Origin: an uncultured Collinsella sp.
Lineage (GTDB): Bacteria; Actinomycetota; Coriobacteriia; Coriobacteriales; Coriobacteriaceae
Length of the DNA stretch: 64,000 bases
Direction: 5' to 3'
Assembly: GCA_958437935.1 (NCBI GenBank)
Contig: CAUBPS010000002.1
Coordinates: forward strand, 124,001-188,000
In this document: positions 9,133 through 19,193 of the stretch, one piece after another
How the letters are laid out: the number at the start of each line of letters is the position of its first letter
Position numbering within the stretch: the stretch's first letter is position 1
The notes under the pieces: model-generated
The model's input: the letters and a program-made list of their open reading frames with translations, nothing else
Told to the model about the DNA's origin: nothing
Database searches by the model: none
Made by a program: the position numbers and the translations under genes

Positions 9133-10092
9133 CTAGCCGTGGAAACGGGCTATGGGCGCAAGTGGCTGCTCGCGAAAGACGCGCTCGACGGCGGCGCGGT
9201 ATTCGTCGACCTTTTTGGTCTTGCGCACGATCTTGTGAACGGTAGCGGGATCGGCGAAGGCGCACTTGGCGTAGAACCACCACTCCTTCATACGAAAGAC
9301 CGCGTTGCCGCCAATCTCTTCTGCATACGCCGCAAACAACGTGTCGTGGAAACGCTGCAGTTCGGCTGCCGTGGCAGCAGGACCGCCCTTAACCATGCGA
9401 GCCAGTGCGGGGTTCGCAAGCAAGCCGCGCCCCAACATTACGTGACGCGTTCCGGGATAGGCCTCCACCAGCGCATCCATGTCCTCAAGATCAAAGATGT
9501 CGCCGTTGTAGGCCACCGGGAACGGCGCCCGCTCCAGCGTCTCGCCGTAAAATTCTTTGCGCGGCGAGCCCGTATAGCGGTCCTTTTGCACGCGCGGATG
9601 CACGATCAGCTCTGCCAGCGGCATGCGGCAATAGAGGTCAAGCACACGCTCGTATTCGTCGTCGCTTTCCAACCCCAGCCTGGTCTTGACCGACACCGGC
9701 AATGGCGAGCGCTCGCACACGTCGCTCAAGAACACCTCGAGCTCATCCAAGTTGCGCAGAAAGCCCGAACCCTTCCCCTTGGCGACAACCGTGCCCGAGG
9801 GGCAGCCAAGGTTGAGATTGACCTCGCGGTAACCCATGTCGGCGAGCACCTGCGCCGCCCACACAAACTCGTCCGCGTTTTTGGACATCAGTTGAGGCAC
9901 CACGTTAAGCCCCTGGTTATTGGCGGGATCGACCTCTTTAAACGCCTTGCCGCCAAAGCGGTTGCCCACGCGCGGCGGCGGCAAAAACGGCGTGTAATAA
10001 CAATCGAGCGCACCGAAACACTCCGCATGCACGCGACGGAACACATGCCCGGTAATCCCCTCCATAGGGGCCAGCGATAAATACATCAACAT
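9133..10092 (-). CDS. tRNA-dihydrouridine synthase
   Basis: A 319-aa Dus-family flavoenzyme that reduces specific uridines in tRNA. APMEGITG at the N-terminus (FMN site), the catalytic cysteine C97 in LNLGCPSG, and YNGDIFD/MLGRGLLANP late in the barrel identify it. ATG-TTG-ATG at 10092-10084 gives two nearly equivalent starts. It is transcribed 39 bases after the LysR gene on the same strand. Confidence 0.9.
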   Translation of the reverse strand: MLMYLSLAPMEGITGHVFRRVHAECFGALDCYYTPFLPPPRVGNRFGGKAFKEVDPANNQGLNVVPQLMSKNADEFVWAAQVLADMGYREVNLNLGCPSGTVVAKGKGSGFLRNLDELEVFLSDVCERSPLPVSVKTRLGLESDDEYERVLDLYCRMPLAELIVHPRVQKDRYTGSPRKEFYGETLERAPFPVAYNGDIFDLEDMDALVEAYPGTRHVMLGRGLLANPALARMVKGGPAATAAELQRFHDTLFAAYAEEIGGNAVFRMKEWWFYAKCAFADPATVHKIVRKTKKVDEYRAAVERVFREQPLAPIARFHG

Positions 10093-10131
10093 CCACTCTC
10101 AGATCAATGCGGCAAAGGGACTGCCCCCTTG

Positions 10132-11013
10132 TCACATCCTATTCAAACGGTTCAGAAACTCTTCGCAGGCGCGAGAACGCAGGCGATATTTTTTCCACAC
10201 CAGATACGATGCAATGGTGAGCGGCGGCTCAAACGGGATAAAACGCAGGTCGCTGCTTTCATCTATCTGCAACAAGCTTCCAATACCAACCGCACATGCG
10301 GTGCCCGAACGCACCAGGTGCGACGCGTTGCCGATCAGATCGAAATGCCCCACGACGTTGAGGTCATCGAAGCTGAAGACGCCGCCCGACCACACTTCGA
10401 GATCGAACGCTCGATTCGAGGTACGCGAACTCACCAGCAGCGGCATCTTCGCCACGTCCGCAGGCGTTAACACGTCCAGGCCGCCCCATGGACCGCTCGC
10501 GGCAACAACAGCACCGACTCGATCCGCCTCGGGCATACGAATCCATTCGTATTTCTCGACGTTAACGGGCTCCAGCAACAACGCAAAGTCGAGCAGGCCA
10601 CGCTCCAAACGCTCCTCCACCGCATCGGCATTACCGGTGTAGAGCTCAATCGTCACTCCGGGATAATTCCGATGCAGCCCTGCAAAGGCATCGAGCACCA
10701 GCCGCATCGATTTGGTTTCGCCGGCGCCAATGCGGATAACGCCCGCAATGCCGAGCTCCCGATCCGCCAACTCTAGCTCGGTCTGTTCCACCAGCAAGAC
10801 AATCTCCTCGGCGCGCTGGCGCAGGCGCATGCCATCGCTCGTGAGCACACACGATCGATTGGTGCGCTCGAACAGCTCCACGCCCAGCTCGCGTTCCAAA
10901 TCGGCTATCTGGCGCGAGAGCGTGGGCTGCGTCACATGTAGCACGTTAGCAGCTTCGGTCATGTTTTCCTCGCGGGCCACAGCAAGAAAATAACGCAGCG
11001 TTCGCAGCTCCAT
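10132..11013 (-). CDS. LysR-family transcriptional regulator
   Basis: A 293-aa LTTR with the winged helix-turn-helix at the N-terminus (ENMTEAANVLHVTQPTLSRQ, about 17-36) and a two-lobed effector domain. Start set at MELRTLRYFL (11013). It is divergent from the aldo/keto reductase operon at 11164, with a 150-base shared promoter region, so it probably controls those genes. Its stop codon is embedded in a TGTGACAAGGG-type repeat remnant. Confidence 0.88.
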   Translation of the reverse strand: MELRTLRYFLAVAREENMTEAANVLHVTQPTLSRQIADLERELGVELFERTNRSCVLTSDGMRLRQRAEEIVLLVEQTELELADRELGIAGVIRIGAGETKSMRLVLDAFAGLHRNYPGVTIELYTGNADAVEERLERGLLDFALLLEPVNVEKYEWIRMPEADRVGAVVAASGPWGGLDVLTPADVAKMPLLVSSRTSNRAFDLEVWSGGVFSFDDLNVVGHFDLIGNASHLVRSGTACAVGIGSLLQIDESSDLRFIPFEPPLTIASYLVWKKYRLRSRACEEFLNRLNRM

Positions 11014-11163
11014 GCTCGCTCCTTCGTGCACAACGGAGAACCTCATTCGGTCCAATTCGTTTCACATACGTAATCCGTATATCTAGCTAGTTGCTATAGG
11101 CAATATACATTATCAAATCTCGAAACTATCGTTACAGAAGAGAACCATCGAGAAAGGAAGCGC

Positions 11164-12012
11164 ATGGAATACATCACGCTCAATAACGGCATCAAAATCC
11201 CCCAGCTAGGACTTGGCACGTATCTGCTTAAACCCGACGATGCCCAATCGTCGGTTACCTCCGCACTCGGCATGGGGTATGAGCTCATCGACACTGCCAA
11301 TGCATACGTGAATGAGCGAGCAGTGGGTCGTGGCGTGCGCGAATCAGACTCGCCGCGCGAAAACGTGTTTCTCGAAACCAAGCTCTGGCCCTATTTTTAC
11401 AATAGCGACACCGCCGTCGACGAAACGCTCGAGCGTCTGAACACACCTTACATCGACCTCATGATTCTGCACCAACCCGCAGGCGACTACTTGGCGGGCT
11501 ATGAGAAGCTTGAGATCGCGTACAAGGAAGGCAAGCTCCGCTCCATCGGAATCTCCAATTTCGACGAGAACGAAATCGAGAAGCTTCTCGCAAATTGCGA
11601 GATCGTTCCATCCCTTATTCAGGTCGAGTGCCATCCGTATTTCCCGCAGACCGAACTGAAGAAGCTGCTCGCCCAGCACGACATTGCGTTGCAGGCGTGG
11701 TACCCGCTCGGCGGGCGCGGTAACAGCAGCATCATGAACGAGCCCGTCGTGCGCGACCTCGCTGTCAAGTATGGCAAAACGCCTGCTCAAATCATTATGC
11801 GTTGGCATATCCAAGAGGGAAATATCGTCATTCCAGGCTCCAAGAATCCGACGCACATCGCCGACAACATCGATGTCTTCGACTTCGAGCTCACGGACAG
11901 CGACATGACCGCCATGGCTACCCTCGATCGCGGGAAACCCTTCTATGAGCGCACGCCCGAGAAGCTTGCGCAATATGCCGCCTGGCACCCCGACGTTGAG
12001 AACCAGAAATAG
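11164..12012 (+). CDS. Aldo/keto reductase (AKR5-like)
   Basis: A 282-aa NADPH-dependent TIM-barrel oxidoreductase. The catalytic tetrad D43, Y48, K73 and H103 is complete and the IPGSKNPTHI nucleotide-binding segment is present. Family substrates are aldehydes and ketones such as 2,5-diketogluconate. First gene of an operon (a second AKR follows after 7 bases) divergent from LysR. ATG 11164 follows AGAAAGGAAG. Confidence 0.9.
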   Translation: MEYITLNNGIKIPQLGLGTYLLKPDDAQSSVTSALGMGYELIDTANAYVNERAVGRGVRESDSPRENVFLETKLWPYFYNSDTAVDETLERLNTPYIDLMILHQPAGDYLAGYEKLEIAYKEGKLRSIGISNFDENEIEKLLANCEIVPSLIQVECHPYFPQTELKKLLAQHDIALQAWYPLGGRGNSSIMNEPVVRDLAVKYGKTPAQIIMRWHIQEGNIVIPGSKNPTHIADNIDVFDFELTDSDMTAMATLDRGKPFYERTPEKLAQYAAWHPDVENQK

Positions 12013-12019
12013 GAGCATC

Positions 12020-13039
12020 ATGCAGTACGCAACCCTTGGCCATTCCGGCATTAAAGTCTCTAAACTCTGCCTGGGAGGCATGAGCTTTGGCGAGCCCAGC
12101 CCCGACTTTCATCAGTGGACCATCGGACCCGACGGCACACGCGCCGTCATCAAACGCGCACTCGACACCGGAATCAACTTTATCGATACCGCGAACTGCT
12201 ACAGCTTTGGCACGAGCGAAGAGTACATTGGCGCCGCCCTGCGCAATCTGGGAATCGCTCGCGAGAGCGTCGTGCTGGCTAGCAAGGTTCACTTCAACGA
12301 GGGCGGCCTTTCCGCCAACGCCATCAAACGCGAGATCGAAGGCTCGCTCAAGCGCTTGGGCACCGATTACCTAGACCTCTACATCATTCACCGCTTCGAT
12401 TACGACGTTCCCATGGAAGAGACCATGGAGGCGCTCAACGACTTGGCGCGCGAGGGCAAGGTTCGCGCGCTCGGCGCCAGCGCTATGTATGCTTACCAGC
12501 TGCACAACCTGCAGATCGTCGCGCGCGACCACGGATGGACGCCCTTTACGAGCATGCAGTGCCACTACAACCTGCTGTACCGAGAGGACGAGCGCGAGAT
12601 GATCCCGGTGTGCCGCCAGTTTGACATGGCCCTTACGCCATACAGCCCCCTGGCGTCGGGACACCTCTGCCGCCCCACGTGGGAAAGCTCGAGCACACGT
12701 GGCACCACCGACACGACCATGGCCAACAAGTACGACCATGATCGCGCCATCGACATGCCCGTCATTGAGCGCGTGGCCAAGATTGCCGCCGATCATGACG
12801 TGCCGATGGCGCAGATTGCGCTGGCGTGGCACTGGGCGCGTGGGGTCGAGGCGCCCATCGTGGGTTGTTCCAAGCCCGAGCGAGTCGACGACGCCGTAGC
12901 TGCACTCGACATAACGCTCTCCCCCGCCGAGATCGACTTCCTCGAGGAGCTTTATCAACCGCACGCGCTCGTTGGTCCCAAGGTCCGTCCCGGCGAAAAG
13001 CCGCTTGCCGGCACTACCAAAGTCAAAATCGCAAAGTGA
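12020..13039 (+). CDS. Aldo/keto reductase (AKR/YhdN-YajO-like)
   Basis: A 339-aa AKR of a different subfamily from its neighbour: tetrad D56, Y61, K89, H124; APIVGCSKPE forms the cofactor site. The ribosome site AGGAG overlaps the stop codon of the preceding AKR, so the two are translated from one message. It probably reduces carbonyl compounds; the substrate is unknown. Confidence 0.9.
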   Translation: MQYATLGHSGIKVSKLCLGGMSFGEPSPDFHQWTIGPDGTRAVIKRALDTGINFIDTANCYSFGTSEEYIGAALRNLGIARESVVLASKVHFNEGGLSANAIKREIEGSLKRLGTDYLDLYIIHRFDYDVPMEETMEALNDLAREGKVRALGASAMYAYQLHNLQIVARDHGWTPFTSMQCHYNLLYREDEREMIPVCRQFDMALTPYSPLASGHLCRPTWESSSTRGTTDTTMANKYDHDRAIDMPVIERVAKIAADHDVPMAQIALAWHWARGVEAPIVGCSKPERVDDAVAALDITLSPAEIDFLEELYQPHALVGPKVRPGEKPLAGTTKVKIAK

Positions 13040-13043
13040 CGAC

Positions 13044-13283
13044 ATGGACGACAACATCATCAACGGCCTACACGACGCCGGCTGCAGCGAAGATCTCATC
13101 GAGCTGTACAGCTCGGCCGCCAGCGACTGTGCGCGCATTTGCCTACTAAAACGGCATCGCCGCGAATTGCTCAATGATATACACACAGGGCAGCAGAAGC
13201 TCGAATGCCTTGACTATCTCATTTATCGGCTACGCAGCGCCTCAACCGGATGCTGTTCAAGCCGCTCGGTATCGCGGCCATGA
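13044..13283 (+). CDS. Small Cys-containing protein of the AKR operon
   Basis: 79 aa, starting four bases after the AKR stop codon (ATG 13044), so co-transcribed and probably translationally coupled. The pattern NGLHDAGCSEDLIELY, LLKRHRRELLNDIH and LDYLIYRLR matches small helical proteins that often accompany aldo/keto reductases in anaerobes; I know no assigned function. A short Cys/Ser-rich tail (TGCCSSRS) is unusual. Confidence 0.7.
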   Translation: MDDNIINGLHDAGCSEDLIELYSSAASDCARICLLKRHRRELLNDIHTGQQKLECLDYLIYRLRSASTGCCSSRSVSRP

Positions 13284-13365
13284 GGCGGCACTTAATAGCA
13301 CCTCACCATGGCACCAAATACTGCCTCACCATAAAGCCTAAACCGCAGCAACGAAAGGAACTCCA

Positions 13366-13839
13366 ATGACTAAGGCACTTGTGGCATGTTTCAGCGTATC
13401 GGGAACCACGATGGACGTTGCGAGCCGCTTGGCTCGCGTGACGGACAGTGACCTGTTCGCCATTGTGCCCGCCAATCCATACACAAGCGCCGACCTCAAC
13501 TGGCGCGACAAGCAGAGCCGCAGCACACGCGAGGCCGCCGACCCCTCCTGCCGCCCCGCCATAACCTCTAGAGCGGAGCACATCGAAGGCTACGACACCA
13601 TCTTTTTGGGTTTTCCCATCTGGTGGTACGTGGCACCGGCGATTATCAACACATTCCTTGAGTCTTACGACCTGACAGGCAAGACGATCGTCCTGTTTGC
13701 CACCTCGGGCGGAAGCGGAATGGGAAAGACGGCGTCGGTCCTTAGGGCAAGCGCTCCAGGCGCAAAGATCGTTGACGGCGGCATTCTCAACAACGCAAGC
13801 AACACCGACCTCGAGAAGTTCGCGGCAAGGTACCTCTAA
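13366..13839 (+). CDS. Flavodoxin
   Basis: A 157-aa flavodoxin-fold protein: phosphate loop FSVSGTT at residues 9-15, FLGFPIWWYVAP for the first isoalloxazine loop, and FATSGGSGMGKT for the second. It carries single electrons via FMN. Lying 82 bases after the AKR operon on the same strand, it may be part of the LysR regulon. Confidence 0.88.
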   Translation: MTKALVACFSVSGTTMDVASRLARVTDSDLFAIVPANPYTSADLNWRDKQSRSTREAADPSCRPAITSRAEHIEGYDTIFLGFPIWWYVAPAIINTFLESYDLTGKTIVLFATSGGSGMGKTASVLRASAPGAKIVDGGILNNASNTDLEKFAARYL

Positions 13840-13962
13840 CGCAACAAAGGCCGACAAATCGACGGCGCGGCGAGCACGATGAAAGCGGCATCATCGAGTG
13901 GATATAGGAGCGCCTGCCCTATTCCAAGGTCGCCACCCTAACCTTTCATCCACTCCAAAACA

Positions 13963-14024
13963 TGTACGTCAACATCCAAAGTCAACATTTTTTGACATCT
14001 TTGGATGCTGACGTACAGCTTTTT
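13963..14024. terminator. 55-base hairpin element, copy B
   Basis: TGTACGTCAACATCCAAAG pairs with CTTTGGATGCTGACGTACA, with an inner GTCA/TGAC stem, 8-base loop and GCTTTTT tail. Relative to copy A at 8996 the outer C-G has become T-A on both arms and the inner G-C has become A-T, with identical length. It follows the flavodoxin gene and could end its transcript. Between 13840 and 14160 I see no other feature. Confidence 0.7.
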
Positions 14025-14160
14025 GTATGGACCGGAGAAGGCGCAAATGGCGAACCCATCGAGCCGTCAAGACACTTTAACCGTATGACCATGCACTCAT
14101 CGATGGCGGGATTCTCTATACTGAGTCACATATGACGGTATCGCGCCAAAGGAGAACGCC

Positions 14161-14688
14161 GTGACCACGTCGCAGATATCCCTGCTCGCGCTCATCTCGG
14201 TTGGAGGCATCGGCATCCTGCTTATCGGAATGAGCACGCTCATGAAAGCCGCCGCCCGCAGGAAAGCCAAGGCCTGCACCGCTATGATCATGGGAACGGT
14301 CATTGACCACCGCTTTATGGGCGAAGGCAGAATGTATCCCGTTTTGGAGTACACCGTCGACGGCACGCGGCACCACGTGAGAAAACAATTCCGCGGCGTA
14401 AAGACCAAAAGCTTGTCGGGACTCCCCGTCCGCACGCAAAGCGCGGCGTACGAAGACGCCAAGGGCTGGTTGCACGTACAGACAGGACCCATCACACGCC
14501 TAGATACTCTCGCAGAGCAGCTTTGGCCCCTCGGCAGCCAAATGACTGTGCACTACAACCCCAGCAGCCCAGACAAGAGCTATGTCGAGCGCCCTATCGT
14601 GGGCGACTTTGCCACGCTGATGTTTAAAATCGCGGGTATCTTGCTCATCGCGCTGAGTATTTTGCTCTATGTTCTTATCCAGCGCTAG
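14161..14688 (+). CDS. DUF3592-like membrane protein
   Basis: 175 aa, GTG start preceded by AAAGGAG. Two membrane helices (about 5-27 and 150-172) bracket a beta-rich domain with YPVLEYTVDG and MTVHYNPSSPDKSYVE, the DUF3592 pattern. Function unknown. Followed 63 bases later by another membrane protein. Confidence 0.7.
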   Translation: MTTSQISLLALISVGGIGILLIGMSTLMKAAARRKAKACTAMIMGTVIDHRFMGEGRMYPVLEYTVDGTRHHVRKQFRGVKTKSLSGLPVRTQSAAYEDAKGWLHVQTGPITRLDTLAEQLWPLGSQMTVHYNPSSPDKSYVERPIVGDFATLMFKIAGILLIALSILLYVLIQR

Positions 14689-14751
14689 CTCAGACTGATA
14701 CATCCCGCGCGCCGCGCGCCACAACGACCGCCACGACACCAAGGACCAGCT

Positions 14752-15885
14752 ATGGCAACACTCTCCGAACAAGAACGTAAGCGCATCCAGCGATACTGCA
14801 TTTGCCCCAAGGTTGCCGGCGCGGCACTTGCCATGGCATTCGTGCTGCCCTTATCGATCATTCCTTTCGAAATGGTCGACGACATCGTCTTCCATCACGA
14901 AGGCTTCCAAGAGACAGGCATGATGACCGCCTTGGTGCTCACCGCCATCGAGCTCGTTATATTCTGCTACTGCGCTCTCGCCCCGCGCTTTGGCATGCGT
15001 GGCAAGCAGTGGAAGGAAATGCAGCGCCGGCTCGCCGTCGAGCAGAGCGAGAAAGACCGCTCGGCACAAATCGCAGGCGTTGTTGGCACGCAGGCCGCCG
15101 CGCGCCTGCTCAAGAACAGCGACAACGAGACCGCGCGCAACCTGGGCGGCGCGGCAGAAGTCGCCGCTGCCGTAGGCGCCGTCGCCACCGCGGCAGACGT
15201 GCTTACCGAGAGCTTCGCCAACGCAAAGGCTATGGCAGAGGCCTGTGGCGTGCCTGTCCCCCGTGCAAAGAAGTGGGTCATCGCGCTTGTGGCGCTGCCC
15301 CTCGCGATCGTATGCGGCGCCTATATCCCGCAGCTGGCGCAGGGAAACATCGAGATGCAGGAGAACGCCGCGGCCGCGGCTGAGCAGATCGCCATTGCTC
15401 GCAAGGCATTAGAGCCCTCATGCGAGTACGTGTCCGCCGATGACCCCTACGAGCGATATCAAGATTACGGCTATCACGTCCGCGGTTATCTGCACGACGG
15501 CGACTCCGATACCCAAAAGACCTATACGTACCTGGATTTTGACAACAAGGGAACGCTCACGGAAGTGAGCTACGCGGCAGAGATTGACCCCGACGCGAGC
15601 CTCGAGGACAACCTTGCCCGTATCGAGCTCGACCTTGACGCGCTTTCCTCTGTTGTCCAAACCATAGACGTCAAGACCGCAAGCCCCGAGCTCCTAGCAC
15701 CGCAGAAGCTCCCCGAAGAGTTTAGGCAGGCTTTTTTGAACGGCTCGCTCTACGAGAGAATCTCTATCAGGACGAGTGACGACCCCATCAAAGCGTATTA
15801 CTCGTTTGACACGGATCCCGAGGACGAGTTTGACGAGTACACCCATCCAACCATCCGCATCACGCTGATGGGCAAAACGAACTAG
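14752..15885 (+). CDS. Membrane protein of unknown function
   Basis: 377 aa. Three hydrophobic helices (about 20-40, 58-78 and 173-192) with a cytoplasmic Ala-rich helical region between (about 100-165), and a soluble C-terminal domain from residue 215 rich in acidic and aromatic residues. I do not recognise a family. ATG 14752 with AAGGACCAGCT upstream. It converges on the ABC exporter. Confidence 0.6.
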   Translation: MATLSEQERKRIQRYCICPKVAGAALAMAFVLPLSIIPFEMVDDIVFHHEGFQETGMMTALVLTAIELVIFCYCALAPRFGMRGKQWKEMQRRLAVEQSEKDRSAQIAGVVGTQAAARLLKNSDNETARNLGGAAEVAAAVGAVATAADVLTESFANAKAMAEACGVPVPRAKKWVIALVALPLAIVCGAYIPQLAQGNIEMQENAAAAAEQIAIARKALEPSCEYVSADDPYERYQDYGYHVRGYLHDGDSDTQKTYTYLDFDNKGTLTEVSYAAEIDPDASLEDNLARIELDLDALSSVVQTIDVKTASPELLAPQKLPEEFRQAFLNGSLYERISIRTSDDPIKAYYSFDTDPEDEFDEYTHPTIRITLMGKTN

Positions 15886-15898
15886 GTGCAGGGAGATG

Positions 15899-15931
15899 AA
15901 TGTGACAAAGGGGCTGTCCCTTTGTCACATT
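15899..15931. repeat. TGTGACAAAGGG palindrome/terminator between convergent genes
   Basis: Arms AATGTGACAAAGGG and CCCTTTGTCACATT (14 bp, perfect) around a 5-base loop. The right arm runs into the stop codon (TAA, 15930-15932) of the ABC exporter. Similar elements are at 19364-19394 and, as a remnant, at 10113-10138. Confidence 0.75.
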
Positions 15932-18900
15932 ATTCGGAACGTAGGGCCTCCACGGGGTCTTTCTTGGATGCGCTGCGGGCCGGCAGCAGGCCAGCGACAA
16001 CCGTCAGCAACACCGAAATCGCGATGAGCACCAGCGCGTCCTGCACGGGCAGGCTCATCAGATTGGGGACCTGTTTGACCGCAAGCGCCCAGGCATTGAC
16101 CGGAAAACTCACGAGCACCACGACGACGATGGCGAAGACGCCAGCAATGAGGCCTTCGATGAAAGTCTCGGCGTTGAACACGTTGGCCACATTGTGCTTC
16201 GACGCGCCGATCGCGCGCAGGATGCCAATCTCCTTTTTACGTTCCAGCACGCTGATGTAGGTGATGATGCCGATCATGATGGAGCTGACGACCAAGCTGA
16301 TGCTCACAAATGCGATGAGCACCAAGCTGATGGTGTTCACGATATCGGTCACCGAGCCCATGATGATGCCCATGTAGTCGGTGTACGAGATGGCCTGTTC
16401 GTCGTGGCCGGCGGCTTTGACCTGCCTGTTATAAGCATCGATGTGATCGAGCACGCGCTCCTTAGCCTCAAAGTCGCGCGGGAAAATCTTGACCGAGATG
16501 GGGTCCGCCTCGTCCGCATAGCCCAACGTGGTCAGATTGTTATCGTAGGTGAGCTTCGAAGCCTTGGCATAGCTCATCATGAGCGAACTCAGGTCCTCGG
16601 CGTCCATGTTGAAGTGAATGGCACGAGCAAAGGCGCTCGCATCCACACGCATAGCGCTCGCCAGGTTGGCAAAACTGGATGACACCTGCGTCGCCATCTG
16701 GCCCATGAGCCCTGCCGCGCCCGCCTTGAGCTGAGCTGACACCGTCGCCGCAATCTGATCGCTGATTGTCTTGGTCACCTGATCCATAGCCTGCTGCAGA
16801 TACGGAGCCAGCTGCTTTTGCACATAGTCGGTCATCGCCTGTTGCAGGCGCTCGGCCAGGGCATCGCCTCCGAGCGCCTTGAGCTGGGCCAGGATTTGCT
16901 GGGCTGCTGCATCATTCTCAAGATACGTCGAGAATGCGGCAGCGAGCTTTGACGCGTCCTTAAGATCTTCGGGCGACAGCGCCTTAAACTGATCAGACTG
17001 CAAAAAGCCCTCAAACAGCTGGTTGGCTAGTGTTCCCACCTGCTGCATTTGCTCGGGCGTAAGTTCCAGACCGTCAAAGATACCCGAGAAATCGGGGGCC
17101 GGCGCTTTGGCCATGATGTCACTAAAGTCGATGTCCTTACCAACGTCCGAAAGGTCAATGTTCAGCCCGGACAAATCGATACCAGAAAGGTCGACACCGC
17201 CCGCCGCGCCCGAGAGCGCAGATGCATCGAACGAGAACGCACTTTTGAGCGTCGCCTCGTCCACGCTGAACATACTGCCCAGATCCACGCCCTGCTTGGC
17301 CTCGCCTTGCAGTTCGTCGAAAGACTTGCCCGTAAAGACATCCGTCTCGGGGTGGGCAAGCTGCTCTTGCACAATCTGCGAATCGGCGGCACGCTCCATA
17401 AGCTGGCGAGTCAGTGCATGCGTATAGGCAATGCCCGGAGACAATGCACTCGCATTGGCCGTCTCGTTAGGTCGCACCACGCCCACAATACGCACGTCAA
17501 TGCCGTCGGCAACCTTGGCCGTCATAAAGTCGGCGTCGCCAGACATGTCAGTCCACATGCCGGTCTCTTCGTTTTTACGATAGGCATCGGCCGGCGACAG
17601 CACCTTAAACGTCGTGGACAGCGCATCGTCGTAGGTAAAGTCGCCGCCGGTCTTGGGCGTCTCAACCTTGCCATCGGCCGTCATGGCGCTGTTAACCAGG
17701 TCGTTGAGCTCATCGATATCCAGCGCACCGATGCTGTAGAGCGTGTAGTCGCCCACCGTGCCGCGGCTCGAAAGTACCATCACGGCTTCGTTGGCAGACG
17801 TGGGCCAATGGCCGGCGACGACATCGTACTGGCTGTCGAGCAGGCTCTGGTCGTCAATCATCTCGTTAAAGACCGAGGTTCCCATGGAATCCATGCTCAC
17901 CGTTGCCGCCGAACTTGCGCCGCCGCTCATGGCCTCGGTCATAGCGTTGGGCACCAGCCGGACAGGCTTCTCATCGCCCTTGCCCGCACGATAGACAACC
18001 GGCGTCACGCCGTAGCCGTACTGGATAGCGTTGACCTCTTTATTGATACCGTCGCCGTCGTCGTCAAGCCATGCCTTAAAGCTTGTCATATCGTTAGATT
18101 TAACACTTGCGAACATGTCCTTTACGGCTGTGACCACAGGGATCTTGTCGGTTCCCTTAGCTTTGCCACCGGTAGCGTCATCGGACGAGCCCTCGCCCTT
18201 GGACGCCTCCTCATCGGTAGCCCCATGGCCGCCCATCATGGACGACAGGTCGTAGTCTTGTTTGGAAATCGTCAGCGGGTAGCTCGAGAGCGTGTCCTCC
18301 TCGACCTTTTTGATGTAGTCGTTTACGCCGTTGGACAGCGCCAGGATCGCCGCAATGCCGATAATGCCAATCGAGCCCGCAAAGGCCGTCATGGCCGTGC
18401 GACCCTTCTTGGTCATGAGGTTTCGGGCAGAAAGCCCCAGCGCCGTCACAAAGCTCATCGAGGTTTTGCGCGTGGGCTTGGCCTCGCGACGCGCGGCCTC
18501 GGCAGCATCAAAGGGATCTGAATCGTCGGTGATCTTGCCGTCCGCCAGGGTGACGATGCGCGTGGCGTACTTGTACGCCAGCTCGGGATTGTGCGTGACC
18601 ATGATGACCAGACGGTCGCGCGCAACGTCCTTGAGCAAATCCATGACCTGCACGGATGTCGTTGAGTCCAAGGCGCCGGTCGGCTCGTCAGCCAGCACAA
18701 TCTCGGGATCGTTGATCAGGGCGCGGGCAATAGCCACGCGCTGCATCTGGCCGCCCGATAGTTGGCTCGGGCGCTTGTTAACGTGCTCGCCCAGACCGAC
18801 TGCCTCAAGCGCCTTGCGTGCACGCTGGCGGCGCTCGGCATGCCCCACGCCCGTGAGCGTAAGCGCCAATTCCACGTTTTCCAAAATGGTCTGATGCGGA

Positions 18901-19193
18901 ATGAGGTTGTAGCTCTGAAACACAAAGCCAATGCGATTGTTTCTGTAGGCATCCCAATCGCGGTCGCTGAAGTCCTTGGTCGAGATGCCATCGATCAACA
19001 GGTCGCCGGAATCGAAATGGTCGAGTCCACCAATGACGTTGAGCATCGTAGTTTTACCCGAACCCGAGGGACCCAGGATGGCTACAAACTCGTTATCGCG
19101 AAAAGACAGGCTTACGCTGTCGAGCGCTACCTGCGTAAACGACTGCGTAACGTACCTTTTGCAAATATCTCTGAGATCCAGCATGGACGGCAA
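15930..19193 (-). CDS. MacB-like ABC exporter, ATPase and permease fused
   Basis: 1087 aa. N-terminal ATPase: Walker A GPSGSGKTT (41-49), signature LSGGQ (145-149), Walker B IVLADE (165-170). A first membrane helix near 265-285 is followed by a very long extracytoplasmic region (about 290-960, rich in Gln and coiled-coil-like segments) and three C-terminal FtsX-type helices (about 970-1080). This is the LolD/MacB layout in one chain, usually acting as a mechanotransmitter or exporting peptides or lipids. No regulator or adaptor gene is adjacent. Confidence 0.88.
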   Translation of the reverse strand: MPSMLDLRDICKRYVTQSFTQVALDSVSLSFRDNEFVAILGPSGSGKTTMLNVIGGLDHFDSGDLLIDGISTKDFSDRDWDAYRNNRIGFVFQSYNLIPHQTILENVELALTLTGVGHAERRQRARKALEAVGLGEHVNKRPSQLSGGQMQRVAIARALINDPEIVLADEPTGALDSTTSVQVMDLLKDVARDRLVIMVTHNPELAYKYATRIVTLADGKITDDSDPFDAAEAARREAKPTRKTSMSFVTALGLSARNLMTKKGRTAMTAFAGSIGIIGIAAILALSNGVNDYIKKVEEDTLSSYPLTISKQDYDLSSMMGGHGATDEEASKGEGSSDDATGGKAKGTDKIPVVTAVKDMFASVKSNDMTSFKAWLDDDGDGINKEVNAIQYGYGVTPVVYRAGKGDEKPVRLVPNAMTEAMSGGASSAATVSMDSMGTSVFNEMIDDQSLLDSQYDVVAGHWPTSANEAVMVLSSRGTVGDYTLYSIGALDIDELNDLVNSAMTADGKVETPKTGGDFTYDDALSTTFKVLSPADAYRKNEETGMWTDMSGDADFMTAKVADGIDVRIVGVVRPNETANASALSPGIAYTHALTRQLMERAADSQIVQEQLAHPETDVFTGKSFDELQGEAKQGVDLGSMFSVDEATLKSAFSFDASALSGAAGGVDLSGIDLSGLNIDLSDVGKDIDFSDIMAKAPAPDFSGIFDGLELTPEQMQQVGTLANQLFEGFLQSDQFKALSPEDLKDASKLAAAFSTYLENDAAAQQILAQLKALGGDALAERLQQAMTDYVQKQLAPYLQQAMDQVTKTISDQIAATVSAQLKAGAAGLMGQMATQVSSSFANLASAMRVDASAFARAIHFNMDAEDLSSLMMSYAKASKLTYDNNLTTLGYADEADPISVKIFPRDFEAKERVLDHIDAYNRQVKAAGHDEQAISYTDYMGIIMGSVTDIVNTISLVLIAFVSISLVVSSIMIGIITYISVLERKKEIGILRAIGASKHNVANVFNAETFIEGLIAGVFAIVVVVLVSFPVNAWALAVKQVPNLMSLPVQDALVLIAISVLLTVVAGLLPARSASKKDPVEALRSE

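Noticed and set aside
17049..18521. 490-codon plus-strand frame opposite the ABC exporter
   Set aside because: His/Arg-rich shadow frame with no recognisable domain; the opposite strand has a full ABC exporter.
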